Part shown: positions 52,332 to 60,704 of the stretch, in pieces | How the letters are laid out: each line of letters starts with the position of its first letter | Position numbering within the stretch: the first letter of the stretch is position 1 | Assembly: GCF_029338235.1 (NCBI RefSeq) | Contig: NZ_CP119785.1 | Location: forward strand, 1,674,001-1,738,000 | Origin: Haloarcula rara | Lineage (GTDB): Archaea; Halobacteriota; Halobacteria; Halobacteriales; Haloarculaceae | DNA length: 64,000 bases | Reading direction: 5' to 3' | Notes under the pieces: model-generated | Seen by the model: only the letters and a program-made list of their open reading frames with translations | The model's database searches: none | Told to the model about the DNA's origin: nothing | Made by a program: the position numbers and the translations under genes

Positions 52332-52763
52332 ATGACTGTCGAGAGTGCAGGGACCTCGGAGGTGCGAGGGGGTGGGCTCACGACTGCCCGGAAACACGTT
52401 CTCGTCGCCTCCGCGGTGCTGTTTTTCGTCTCGCTGGGCGTGTTGATTCCCGCGCTCGGTATCGTCCTGGGCTGGCTCTTCACCATCACCGGGGGTATCG
52501 CAGGTGGTATCACCGTCGGTGCGCTCCGCCGGCGCGGCGGACGAGACGGCGCGAAGTACGGCGCCATCGTCGGTGTCGTCGGGGGGCTCGCGTCGTCGAT
52601 ACTCGGTGTGGTCGTCGGGACGCTCACGAACTTCGTTCTCGCGCCGGACGCGAGCCTCGGATTCCTGTTCGTCGCGGCCTTCGGGTTCGTCTCGGGGATG
52701 CTCTTCAAAGTCATCGGGGCCGCCGTCGCCGGCGCGCTGACCGGTGCGGTGCTTGCGTCGTAA
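52332..52763 (+). CDS. Small four-helix membrane protein, copy 2 (DUF5518-like)
   Basis: The 143-residue protein is a tandem paralogue of the preceding gene, with the same four helices and the same motifs in the same order. The N-terminal polar stretch differs (ESAGTSEVRGGGLTTARKH). Tandem duplication followed by divergence is evident. The function is unknown. It converges with the peroxiredoxin gene. Confidence 0.6.
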   Translation: MTVESAGTSEVRGGGLTTARKHVLVASAVLFFVSLGVLIPALGIVLGWLFTITGGIAGGITVGALRRRGGRDGAKYGAIVGVVGGLASSILGVVVGTLTNFVLAPDASLGFLFVAAFGFVSGMLFKVIGAAVAGALTGAVLAS

Positions 52764-52771
52764 GCCCCCGG

Positions 52772-53221
52772 CTACCCTTCGAGCAATCCGGCTTCGCCTA
52801 GGTCCCGGAGCACGTCTTTCGCGTGGCCGTCAGGACGGACGCCCTCGTACAGCCCGACGACCTGGTTGTGGGCGATGACGAACGTCGTCCGCCGGGCGTG
52901 GCCGTCCACGAGTTCGACGCCGAAGGCCTCGGCGACGTTGCCGTCGGGGTCCGCGAGCAGGTCGAAAGAGAGCCCCTCGCTCTCGGCGAACGCGGCGTGG
53001 CTCTCGACGCCGTCTGTCGAGACGCCGTACACCGAGACGCCGTACGCCTCGTAGCGCTCGGCCTCGGCCTCGAACTGGCTGGCTTCGGTCGCACAGCCCG
53101 GCGTGTCGTCTTTCGGGTAAAAGTACAGCACCGTCGGCGTCGCGAAGTCGGGCCGGACCGCGTCGCGGTGCTGGTTCTTGGCGACCACGTCGGGGACGCT
53201 ATCGCCGGGTTCGAGGGCCAT
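52772..53221 (-). CDS. bcp: Peroxiredoxin of the BCP/PrxQ type
   Basis: The 149-residue enzyme reduces peroxides with a reactive cysteine. The active site is FYPKDDTPGCATEASQF, with the peroxidatic Cys near residue 44. The second cysteine found five residues later in many BCPs is absent, so it would be a one-Cys type or use another resolving thiol. Length is normal. Its start lies next to the end of the Hsp20 gene (1-base gap), so both stress proteins are co-transcribed. Confidence 0.9.
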   Translation of the reverse strand: MALEPGDSVPDVVAKNQHRDAVRPDFATPTVLYFYPKDDTPGCATEASQFEAEAERYEAYGVSVYGVSTDGVESHAAFAESEGLSFDLLADPDGNVAEAFGVELVDGHARRTTFVIAHNQVVGLYEGVRPDGHAKDVLRDLGEAGLLEG

Positions 53222-53222
53222 C

Positions 53223-53624
53223 TCAGTTCACCGGGATGGACGTGCCGTCGTCGTCGGCGGTTGCCTTCGGCAGTGTGACGGTGAGCACGCCGTCCTCGTA
53301 GCTCGCCGTCGTCTCGCTCTCGGTGACGGCTTCCGGGAGGCTGACTGTTCGAGAGAGCGACTGCTGTCGGCGTTCGCGCTGGACGTAGCGGCCGTCGGTC
53401 GTCTCGCTTTCCTCGCTGTGCTCGGCGCTGACGGTCAGCGTCCGGCCTTCGGCCAGCTGGACGTCGATGTCGTCGCTGTCGTAGCCCGGCAGCTCCGCGT
53501 GGACGACGAAGCTGTCGCCGTCGTCTATCACGTCGGTCGGGACGGTGCCGGCGGCGACGCCGAACTGGTCGCCCAGCACGTCGAAGGCGCGCTCTATCTC
53601 CGATAGCGGGTCACGGTCGCTCAT
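53223..53624 (-). CDS. Small heat-shock protein Hsp20
   Basis: The 133-residue protein has an alpha-crystallin domain (FVVHAELPGYDSDDIDVQLAEGRTLTV to ASYEDGVLTVTLPKA). A short N-terminal arm (DPLSEIERAFDVLGDQFG) is also present. Small Hsp20 proteins hold unfolded proteins without ATP. The start at 53624 gives the family N-terminus. The end is IPVN, near the I-x-I/V anchor used for oligomer assembly. Confidence 0.92.
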   Translation of the reverse strand: MSDRDPLSEIERAFDVLGDQFGVAAGTVPTDVIDDGDSFVVHAELPGYDSDDIDVQLAEGRTLTVSAEHSEESETTDGRYVQRERRQQSLSRTVSLPEAVTESETTASYEDGVLTVTLPKATADDDGTSIPVN

Positions 53625-53698
53625 AGGCGAGTGTACACGCTCGCGGGACTTAAGACCTGAAGACCAGTTCCGGCGCCGGTCGCGGTGTGGCGGTTCCC

Positions 53699-54511
53699 TC
53701 AGTCGATGACGGTCTCGGTATCGTACGAGCCGAGATAGCGGACCCAGCCGTTCTCGGCCAGCGCCTCGATGTCGGCCAGCGCCTCCTGGCACCGTTCCTC
53801 GTAGAGGCCGGCGGCCGCGTCGAGGTGGAAGACGTAGTCGCCGAGCCGTTCACCGCTCGGTCGGGACTCGATGCGGGTGAGGTTGATGTCGCGGTCGGCG
53901 AAGGCTTCCAGCAGTTCCAGCAGGAGGCCGGGGTAGTCGGCGTTCGGGTAGATGATGAAGGAGGTCTTCCCGCCGCCCTCCTTACGTTCACTCGCCGGTG
54001 CGACCGCGACGAAGCGGGTCGCGTTGGAGGACTGGTCCTGGATGTCCTCGGCGAGCAGTTCGAGGCCGTCACCGGCGTTGTCCGGGTGGCCGATGGCGGC
54101 GACGTCGGGGTCCTCGCGGGCGCGCTCGACGCCGCGGGCGGTGGAGGCGACGGCCTCGACGTCGACGCCGGGGTAGTGCTCCTCGAGCCAGCCCCGACAC
54201 TGGGCCAGCGCCTGTGCGTGGCTGGCGACGAGCGAGAAGGAGTCGTCCTGTGCCAGCAGCGCGTGGCGGATGGGCGTGATTATCTCGCGGACGACGGCGA
54301 CGTCGTACTCGGTGAAGGCGTCGAGGGACTCGGTGACGGAGCCCTCGATGCTGTTCTCGACGGGCACGACGCCGCGGTCGGCCGCCCCCTCGGCGACGGC
54401 CTCGACGATGGCGGTCATCGATTCGGCGAAGTCGATCTCGCCGTCGTCGGCGACCGCGCGGGCGGCCCGGTGGGAGTACGTTCCCGAGGGCCCGAGCGTG
54501 ATAGTCGTCAT
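53699..54511 (-). CDS. pheA: Prephenate dehydratase PheA
   Basis: PheA makes phenylpyruvate in phenylalanine synthesis. The 270-residue protein has the catalytic domain (TLGPSGTYSHRAA at the start, VVPVENSIEGSVTESLDAF near residue 50, SNATRFVAVAP near 165). A C-terminal ACT domain (KTSFIIYPNADYPGLLLELLEAFADRDINLTRIESRP) normally binds phenylalanine for feedback control. There is no chorismate mutase domain. The start is ATG 54511. Confidence 0.93.
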   Translation of the reverse strand: MTTITLGPSGTYSHRAARAVADDGEIDFAESMTAIVEAVAEGAADRGVVPVENSIEGSVTESLDAFTEYDVAVVREIITPIRHALLAQDDSFSLVASHAQALAQCRGWLEEHYPGVDVEAVASTARGVERAREDPDVAAIGHPDNAGDGLELLAEDIQDQSSNATRFVAVAPASERKEGGGKTSFIIYPNADYPGLLLELLEAFADRDINLTRIESRPSGERLGDYVFHLDAAAGLYEERCQEALADIEALAENGWVRYLGSYDTETVID

Positions 54512-54647
54512 GTGGATCGCTACTCCGTTGGAGGACAAAAGGGCGGTGGTAGCGTGACTGTCGCCCGCGGTGGCCCGGCCCGGTCGATATGTAACACCTA
54601 CTCTGTAAGGTATCACTTGTCTATTCAGGGGGATCGATACTTCTTCC

Positions 54648-55046
54648 ATGTCAGAAGCGACGGGAACGCTCCCCGACCCCGACGACTACGAGTGGGCCTT
54701 CGAACAGCGCGGCGGCGTCGGCATCTGGTTCATGCAGGGCTGGCGCGGCTTCGCCGACGAGGACCTCGAAGCGGCGAGCGACCACTACCGCGAGCGCGGC
54801 AAACGGTCCGACATCGAGGCGACGCTGGCGGTCTTTGGCGACAACACGAACCTTCCCCGTGAGACCCAGGAGTACATGGGCGAGGCGTGGTCGGAGAACG
54901 GCGAGTACACCGGCGTCGAGAAGGTCGGATTCGTCTCCGAGGGGACCACCGCGATGGCGGTGAAATCCAAGATGGACATCCCCGGCGCGGATATCGAGAG
55001 TTTCAGCGACCTCGACACCGCCGTCGAATGGGCGCAGTCGGCCTGA
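54648..55046 (+). CDS. Conserved haloarchaeal protein, possible SpoIIAA/STAS-like fold
   Basis: The 132-residue acidic protein has no signal peptide. The stretch ATLAVFGDNTNLPRETQEYMG then GVEKVGFVSEGTTAMAVKSKM and FSDLDTAVEWAQSA follows the strand-helix pattern of SpoIIAA-like STAS proteins, but the similarity is weak. The short start SEATGTLPDPDDYEWAFEQRGG is unusual for that fold. The function is unknown. Confidence 0.55.
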   Translation: MSEATGTLPDPDDYEWAFEQRGGVGIWFMQGWRGFADEDLEAASDHYRERGKRSDIEATLAVFGDNTNLPRETQEYMGEAWSENGEYTGVEKVGFVSEGTTAMAVKSKMDIPGADIESFSDLDTAVEWAQSA

Positions 55047-55073
55047 CGCTGCCGGAGGGCTCCGCTGTGTGCG

Positions 55074-55904
55074 CTACCGCAGCGTCGCCAGCTCCTCGTC
55101 GGTCAGTTCGATGTCGGCGGCGGCGACGTTCTGTTCGAGGTGTTCGATGCTCGCGGTCCCGGGAATCGGAAGCGTCACGTCGGAGGACGACAGCAGCCAC
55201 GCCAGCGCAATCTGGTGGGGCGTGGCGTCGTGGCGGTCGGCGATGTCGTCGATACCCTCTACCCCGTTTAGCTCCCCGGCTGCCAGCGGGAACCACGGGA
55301 TGAAGCCGATGCCGTATTTCTCACAGGCGTCGAGCACCGCCTGGGCGTCGCGGTTGGCGACGTTGTACTGGTTCTGGACCGTGGCGATATCGACGATGTC
55401 GCGGGCCCGGTCGAGCTGGTCGACGCTGACGTTCGAGAGGCCCACGTGCTCGACGAGCCCGGCGTCTTTCAGCTCGGCCAGCGCGTGGACGGAGTCCTCG
55501 AAGGGGGTGTCAGGGTCCGGCCGATGCAGCTGATAGAGGTCGATGGTGTCGACGCCCAGCCGGTCCCGCGAGCACAGATAGGCGTTGTGGAGATACTCGG
55601 GGTCGCCGTGGGGGAGCCAGTCGGTGTCGGTGTTGCGCAACAACCCGCCCTTGGTCGCGACCACAAGGTCATCGCGGCCCACGTCTATGGTCTCCCCCAG
55701 CAGCCGTTCGGAGACGCCGGGGCCGTAGGAATCGGCCGTGTCGATGAAGTCCACGCCGAGCTCGACGGCGCGGCGGAGCACCTCGCGGGCGTTGTCGACG
55801 TCGTCCGGTTCGCCGATGATGCCCTCGCCGGTGATTCGCATCGCGCCGAAGCCGAGCCGGTCGACTGTCAGTTCGCCGCCGATGTCGAAGGTGTCGTCGG
55901 TCAT
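55074..55904 (-). CDS. Aldo/keto reductase
   Basis: The 276-residue NADPH-dependent TIM-barrel enzyme shows the catalytic residues in the usual places: DFIDTADSYGPGVSERLLG (Asp and Tyr), VVATKGGL (Lys), and IDLYQLHRPDP (His). NQYNVANRD and PIPGTASIEHLEQN are near the end. The substrate is unknown. It is encoded next to the membrane-protein gene on the same strand but with a 48-base gap. Confidence 0.9.
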   Translation of the reverse strand: MTDDTFDIGGELTVDRLGFGAMRITGEGIIGEPDDVDNAREVLRRAVELGVDFIDTADSYGPGVSERLLGETIDVGRDDLVVATKGGLLRNTDTDWLPHGDPEYLHNAYLCSRDRLGVDTIDLYQLHRPDPDTPFEDSVHALAELKDAGLVEHVGLSNVSVDQLDRARDIVDIATVQNQYNVANRDAQAVLDACEKYGIGFIPWFPLAAGELNGVEGIDDIADRHDATPHQIALAWLLSSSDVTLPIPGTASIEHLEQNVAAADIELTDEELATLR

Positions 55905-55952
55905 CTCCGGGACGTAGGTCCCTCGGCCTGAAATGCGGCCGGGTCGCGCCGG

Positions 55953-56573
55953 TCAGGTATCTCGTCCCGACAGCCGGACCGAGAGGTAGCCACCGGTATA
56001 AAAGAGGACGACGCTGGCGACAAAGGCCACGAGCGAGACGGCGACGATCGGGAGCCCCATCCCGGAGGCCACGAACGGGTTGGCTCCTGCCGTCCCGACG
56101 TAGGCGTCGACGGCCGCCCCGCCACCCAGCCCCACCGCGAACACGCACACCGTCAGGAGGATGGCAAGTCCCCCGGTCCCAAGGCCGACGTACCGCGCGA
56201 AGTCCTCGATGTCCAGCATCGTGTGGGCCTGGGACTCGCTCAGCGGCGCGCGGCGCACGCGGTACAGCGCTGTCCCGACCAGCAGGGTCGCGCCCAGCAG
56301 TTCCAGCAGCCCGCCGAAGACGCCAAGCAGCAGGACCTTCGGCGAGGCGACGGCGGGGTCGGTCGTGGGGAGGTAGCTGGCGACGCTCGCCGGGAAGAGC
56401 CCGTACATCGGGAGGAGTGCGACCAGCAATCCAAGCAGCGCGCTCTGGAGCATCAGCGTCCGCGGGACCGACTGCCGGAGGAACGCGTGGCGCTGGTATC
56501 GGACTTTCTCGTACGTGCTACCCGAGCAGATGGCGCTCGCGATGTGGTCGTCCGTCGGGGGGTCGGTAGTCAT
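55953..56573 (-). CDS. Multi-helix membrane protein of unknown function
   Basis: From ATG 56573 the protein has 206 residues. A polar start (TTDPPTDDHIASAICSGSTYEK) precedes five hydrophobic segments, the first at MLQSALLGLLVALLPMYGLF and the last at AVSLVAFVASVVLFYTGGYL. A soluble loop between the second and third (RRAPLSESQAHTMLDIEDFARYVG) may be cytoplasmic. I recognise no family. Confidence 0.6.
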   Translation of the reverse strand: MTTDPPTDDHIASAICSGSTYEKVRYQRHAFLRQSVPRTLMLQSALLGLLVALLPMYGLFPASVASYLPTTDPAVASPKVLLLGVFGGLLELLGATLLVGTALYRVRRAPLSESQAHTMLDIEDFARYVGLGTGGLAILLTVCVFAVGLGGGAAVDAYVGTAGANPFVASGMGLPIVAVSLVAFVASVVLFYTGGYLSVRLSGRDT

Positions 56574-56700
56574 ATATCTCGCCGGTTCTGGCGGTGATTT
56601 TTCAGACGAGAACATAACCTTTGTGTCTGGCCTGAAAACTGCCTTCGTGGGCCCTGAGCGGTGGTATCCGGACTCCTCGGAACTGGATACTACCCCGGCG

Positions 56701-58122
56701 TCACCTGGTGTGAATCGCCTCGCCGCGGGCGGCCGCGGCGGCCTCGTGGACCGCCTCGGAGAGGGTGGGATGGGTGTGAATCGTTCCCGCGATATCTTCG
56801 AGTCGGGCGCCCAGCTCGATGCCCAGCCCGACCTCGGCGACGAGTTCGGAGGCCTCCGGACCGACAATCTGGGCACCCAGCAGGAACTCCGTGTCGGCGT
56901 CGGCGACGATGCGGACGAACCCCGCACGTTCGGAAAGCGTGAGCGCCCGGCCGTTGGCTCGCAGCGGCATCTGGCCGACCACGGGCGAAAAGCCCGCTTC
57001 GCTCGCTTCGGCCTCGGTCATCCCCACCGTGCCGATCTCGGGGTCGGTGAACACCGCCGCCGGAATCGCCTGGTGGTCGAGCGCCGCGGGCTCGCCGGCC
57101 GCGACCTCGGCGGCCACCTCGCCCTCGGCCATCGCCTTGTGGGCCAGCATCGGCTCGCCGGCCACGTCGCCGACGGCGAAAATATTCTCGAGGTCGGTCC
57201 GGGCCTGCTCGTCGGTCGCCAGGAAGCCGTTCTCGTCGGGGTCGAGGTCGATGTTCTCGAGGCCCAGCGTGTCGGTCACGGGCTCGCGACCGACCGCGAC
57301 GAGGCACGTATCGGCGTGGTACTCCTCGACCCCGTCGTTCTCGTCCGTCGTCGCCACGCGGACGCGCCCGTCGTCGAGCGTCTCCCAGCTATCGGCTGCT
57401 TCGCGGAAGGCGAAGTCGATGCCCAGTGATTCGGCCCGGTCGCGGACGACCTCGGCCACGTCGTCCTCGTAGCCCGGCAGGACGTCCTCGAGCATCTCCA
57501 CGACGGTGACCTCGGCGCCAAGTTTCGCGAACACAGTCGACAGCTCCATTCCGATGTAGCCCGCCCCGACCACGAGCAGTTCGTCGGGCACCGTCTCCAG
57601 GGCCAGCGCCTCGCGCGAGGAGAGGACGTGCTCGCCGTCGAACTCGAAGCCCGGAATCTCGATGGGACGACTCCCGGTGGCGACGATGGCGTCCTCGAAG
57701 GCGATGGTTTCGGACCCCTGGCCGTCGCCGCCGTGGGCCACCCGGACCGTCTCCTCGTCGACGAACTCAGCGGTCCCCTCGACCAGATTGACGCCCGCCG
57801 CCTTGCACAGCGACTCGACGCCACGGGTCAGCCGGGTGACCACGCCGTCCTTCCAGTCGGTCAACGCGTCCATGTCGACGGCGGGGTCCGCGAAGATGCC
57901 CATGTCCTCCGCTTCCTGGGCGTCGTGGGCGATATCGCTCGCCGAGATGAGCGCCTTCGAGGGGATACAGCCGTGATTCAGGCAGGTCCCGCCGTAGGCG
58001 TCCCGTTCGACCAGCGTCGTATCGAGGCCGAGTTGCGCACCGCGGATGGCGGCGACGTAGCCGCCCGGACCCCCGCCGATGACCAGCAATTCTGTTCCCG
58101 TTGTAACGTCTCCGACGACCAT
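56701..58122 (-). CDS. lpdA: Dihydrolipoyl dehydrogenase
   Basis: The 473-residue flavoenzyme reoxidises dihydrolipoamide of 2-oxoacid dehydrogenase or glycine cleavage complexes. Visible: the FAD-binding GGGPGGYVAAIRGAQLG near residue 16, the redox disulfide in YGGTCLNHGCIPSK near 44-56, the NAD-binding VVGAGYIGMELSTVFAKLGAEVTVVE, and the C-terminal active-site His-Glu in HTHPTLSEAVHEAAAA. In haloarchaea its partners include an acetoin/branched-chain type dehydrogenase complex; no partner gene is in this window. Confidence 0.95.
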   Translation of the reverse strand: MVVGDVTTGTELLVIGGGPGGYVAAIRGAQLGLDTTLVERDAYGGTCLNHGCIPSKALISASDIAHDAQEAEDMGIFADPAVDMDALTDWKDGVVTRLTRGVESLCKAAGVNLVEGTAEFVDEETVRVAHGGDGQGSETIAFEDAIVATGSRPIEIPGFEFDGEHVLSSREALALETVPDELLVVGAGYIGMELSTVFAKLGAEVTVVEMLEDVLPGYEDDVAEVVRDRAESLGIDFAFREAADSWETLDDGRVRVATTDENDGVEEYHADTCLVAVGREPVTDTLGLENIDLDPDENGFLATDEQARTDLENIFAVGDVAGEPMLAHKAMAEGEVAAEVAAGEPAALDHQAIPAAVFTDPEIGTVGMTEAEASEAGFSPVVGQMPLRANGRALTLSERAGFVRIVADADTEFLLGAQIVGPEASELVAEVGLGIELGARLEDIAGTIHTHPTLSEAVHEAAAAARGEAIHTR

Positions 58123-58204
58123 ACGCGTGTCTGGACGGGACGCCTGATAAATGGGCCGAGCTAGGAATCGCTGGTGTCTGATTTACGTGTCTCGCTGTAG
58201 ACGT

Positions 58205-58516
58205 GGACAGCCAGAAAGCCCCGCTAGCAAGGACTGAGGACCACACCGCGAACCGCCAGAAAGCCCCGGACCTATCGACTCCCGCGGCTCGCTGCGCTCC
58301 TCGCTCCGCTGCGGTGCTTGCATCGCCGGGGTTCGTCGATAGGTCCGCCCCTTTCAGTCCCACCCGTAGCCGGTTGGTCAACCAGTGCTGGGCGGGACTG
58401 AAAGGGGCGGTCTGCTAAACGAAGGCGGCTGACGCAAGCACCGCAGCCGACCATCGGGAGGCGAGGAGCACAGCGAAGCCCCCGAGTTTAGCAGACCGGG
58501 GCTTTCTGGCTGTTGG
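58205..58516. repeat. Large hairpin-repeat element, copy C (two head-to-head units)
   Basis: An outer half-copy is at 58205-58230. Left unit, reversed: end CGCCAGAAAGCCCC, arm 58268-58279, arm complement 58335-58346, inner end GCCCCTTTCAGTCCCACC (58347-58364). A spacer of about 26 bases follows. Right unit: GGCGGGACTGAAAGGGGC (58391-58408), arm 58409-58420, interior with GAAGGCGGCTGACGCAAGCACC, arm complement 58486-58497, end GGGGCTTTCTGGCTGTTGG (58498-58516). Both arm pairs are perfectly complementary and differ from those at 8.3 and 38.6 kb. I see no gene in the gap 58123-58600. Confidence 0.65.
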
Positions 58517-58600
58517 CAGTCTCGCTCACACCGTCATAGATACCCACTCCAGCAGTTCCTAGCCGACACACTCAAGCCCGTAATCCGGCTACACCGAGCC

Positions 58601-58801
58601 ATGAACGTCACCGTCGAGGTGGCCGGCGAGGACACCCACGAACTCGACGTCGCCGAGGACGCCACCTACGCCGACCTGCTCGCGCCGCTCGACCTCTCGC
58701 CGCACGCGGTGTCGGTGCTGGTCGACGAGCGAACGGTGCCGACGAACCAGCCCGTCGAGAGCGACCACGTCCGCGTGGTGCGGCTCATCAAGGGCGGGTG
58801 A
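58601..58801 (+). CDS. samp2: Ubiquitin-like small archaeal modifier protein SAMP2
   Basis: The 66-residue beta-grasp protein ends in Gly-Gly, the residues that are activated and joined to lysines of target proteins or used to carry sulfur for tRNA thiolation. Its sequence (MNVTVEVAGEDTHELDVAED to HVRVVRLIKGG) matches SAMP2 of Haloferax as I recall it. The activating enzyme UbaA is not in this window. Length and start are normal. Confidence 0.9.
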   Translation: MNVTVEVAGEDTHELDVAEDATYADLLAPLDLSPHAVSVLVDERTVPTNQPVESDHVRVVRLIKGG

Positions 58802-58809
58802 GCGCCTGG

Positions 58810-59214
58810 CTAGCTGAGTTTGTCGAGGAACGACGCCCACCGCTTGTGGTCGTCGATGGCAGCCGTCCGGGCCGTCTCGCCGTAGTCCGGCTTCCGGATG
58901 TTCTCCAGGGCGTGTAGCGCCCGGTCGAGGCCGACGATTTCGTCGGCCAGCTGCTCCGCCGTCTCGCGGTCCAGCGGGTCGGACTCCAGTCGCTCCAGCC
59001 GCTGGGCGCGCTCGCCGCGCAGGGTCTTCTTGGCGTCTGCGAGCAGCTCCCGGTGCTCGGGCGGGACGCCCGGCACCTTCCGGGTCTCGATGACGAATTC
59101 AGCCAGGGGCAGCTCCTCGCCGCCGACAGTGACCGTCTCCGGGAGCGAGGCACCGATTGTCGCGCCTTGCCGATTGACCCGTGCCAGGAGTTTCTCACGC
59201 GCCGCGTCGTCCAT
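58810..59214 (-). CDS. Conserved haloarchaeal protein (DUF5788-like)
   Basis: The 134-residue protein is almost all helical (MDDAAREKLLARVNRQGATIG, ERAQRLERLESDPLDRETAEQLADEIVGLDRALHAL) and ends KRWASFLDKLS. It is soluble and acidic. It is common beside samp2 or thioredoxin-like genes in haloarchaea as far as I recall. The function is unknown. It converges with samp2 with an 8-base gap and is divergent from the redoxin gene. Confidence 0.6.
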   Translation of the reverse strand: MDDAAREKLLARVNRQGATIGASLPETVTVGGEELPLAEFVIETRKVPGVPPEHRELLADAKKTLRGERAQRLERLESDPLDRETAEQLADEIVGLDRALHALENIRKPDYGETARTAAIDDHKRWASFLDKLS

Positions 59215-59320
59215 ACCGCCAGTAACGGACCCGCCCTGAAAAGTCGCCCGTCGCCGCGGCCGGCGTCGAGTCACCGCACCGTAACCCCCCGTTTTTGCCG
59301 GTCGAGCGTCTATACCTCCT

Positions 59321-59812
59321 ATGTCCATCGAGGCGACCGACTTCTCCCTGCAAAATGTCGGATCCGGGCCGGACCCGCTGACGCTGTCCGCGCTCGCGGC
59401 CGACCACGACTTCGCCCTGTTGCTCTTCCAGCGGGACCACTACTGCACGAACTGCCGAAAGCAGGTCCAGACCGTCGCGGGCCGCTACGAGGAGTTCGCC
59501 GAGCGAGCGACGGAGGTCGTCTCTATCGTCCCCGAGCCCCCCGAGAACGTCCGCGAGTGGCAGGACAGCTACGACCTGCCGTACCCGCTCGTCGCCGACC
59601 CGGAGACGGAGGCGGGCGACGCCTACGACCAGCCCGTTCGATTCGGCTTTCTGGGCGACTGGAGCGACTTCCTGGGGCGCATGCCCGAGGCGGTCCTCAT
59701 CGACCTCTCCGCGTCCCCCGAAATCGTCTGGCAGTACCGGAGCAAATCCACGTTCGACCGGCCCAGCGTCGACGACCTGCTCGCCGCCATCGACGACGCT
59801 CGCGACGGATGA
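59321..59812 (+). CDS. Thioredoxin-fold peroxiredoxin-like protein
   Basis: The 163-residue protein has a thioredoxin fold with LLLFQRDHYCTNCRKQVQTVAGRYEEF. A CxxC pair near residues 45-48 stands where a peroxiredoxin has one cysteine. The pattern PLVADPETEAGDAYDQPVRFGFLGD is like AhpC/TSA proteins. It probably acts as a thiol-disulfide reductase or peroxidase in the cytoplasm. It overlaps the following GNAT gene by four bases, so they are co-translated. Confidence 0.8.
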   Translation: MSIEATDFSLQNVGSGPDPLTLSALAADHDFALLLFQRDHYCTNCRKQVQTVAGRYEEFAERATEVVSIVPEPPENVREWQDSYDLPYPLVADPETEAGDAYDQPVRFGFLGDWSDFLGRMPEAVLIDLSASPEIVWQYRSKSTFDRPSVDDLLAAIDDARDG

Positions 59813-60183
59813 CCGCCGTTCGCGACGCGACGGTGGGGGACCTCCCCGACGTGATGAACGTCCTCGACGGCGCGGTACTGCGGGCCGACGCGGCCGCCGT
59901 CCGTGACCACATCGGCGACGACGAGGTGCTGGTGGCGGTCTCCACGGACGGGGAACGCGTTCTCGGTGCGCTGGTACTTTCGGGCCACCACATCGACGCC
60001 GTGGCGGTCCGGCGGCGGCGCCGGGGTCAGGGTATCGGGTCGGCGCTGGTCGAGGCGGCCGCCGAGCGGTGTGGACGGCTCACTGCCGAATTCGACGTCG
60101 ACCTGCGCCCGTTCTACGAGGCCCTCGGATTCACCGTCGAGGCGACCGACGAGCCCGGGCGGCTGTGGGGCGAGCGCGACTAG
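59809..60183 (+). CDS. GNAT family acetyltransferase
   Basis: The 124-residue protein shows the acetyl-CoA binding motif DAVAVRRRRRGQGIGSALVEAAAE near residue 63-86 and the final strand-helix FYEALGFTVEATD. It is shorter than typical GNATs but complete. The substrate is unknown. ATG 59809 overlaps the redoxin stop (ATGA). Its own stop shares four bases (CTAG) with the convergent gene. Confidence 0.85.
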   Translation: MTAVRDATVGDLPDVMNVLDGAVLRADAAAVRDHIGDDEVLVAVSTDGERVLGALVLSGHHIDAVAVRRRRRGQGIGSALVEAAAERCGRLTAEFDVDLRPFYEALGFTVEATDEPGRLWGERD

Positions 60184-60632
60184 TTCTGTCGGCCCGTGAT
60201 GGCGTCGGCCTGCAGTTCGTACAGCGTCAGCGCCACCTCGTCGTGGGCCTCGTCGAAGATTCGGATGGGCGCGAACTGCTCGTTGATGGACTCGATGTCG
60301 TACGCGGTGTGGGACCGCGGGACCCGCTGGATGGGGCCCCGCGCGATGACGCTCCACCCGCGCTCCGCCGCGGGGTCGGCCGTCTCCTCGGCCTCGAAGA
60401 CGACGTAGGTCGCCGTCCCGGTGGCCTCGATGAAATCGGCCTTGCGGTTGTCAGGTGTCTCGCCCAGGCGGAAGAAGATGGTTCCGTCCTCGTAGTGGTG
60501 GTACAGCGGGATGGCGTAGCTCTCGTCGTCGTCGGCCAGCGAGAGGACGCCGTGGCCGACGTCACGGAGCGCCGATTCGATCTCGTCGTCGCTCATCGCT
60601 CGCGTGTAGGCAAAGCGGGCGTCAGGATCCAT
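60180..60632 (-). CDS. Pyridoxamine 5'-phosphate oxidase family protein
   Basis: The 150-residue protein has the split-barrel FMN-binding fold: GHGVLSLADDDESYAIPLYHHYEDGTIFFRLG, then GTATYVVFEAEE and RGWSVIARGPIQRVP. Such haloarchaeal proteins may bind FMN, F420 or heme. The start at 60632 (MDPDARFAYTR) could also be the ATG 12 codons later. It lacks a signal peptide. Confidence 0.8.
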   Translation of the reverse strand: MDPDARFAYTRAMSDDEIESALRDVGHGVLSLADDDESYAIPLYHHYEDGTIFFRLGETPDNRKADFIEATGTATYVVFEAEETADPAAERGWSVIARGPIQRVPRSHTAYDIESINEQFAPIRIFDEAHDEVALTLYELQADAITGRQN

Positions 60633-60704
60633 AGTAAATCTACGACCTCTGACAGGTTAAGCCACTGGCTCGACCGGGACAGCCGTGGAAGCGGCTACCG
60701 CCAG

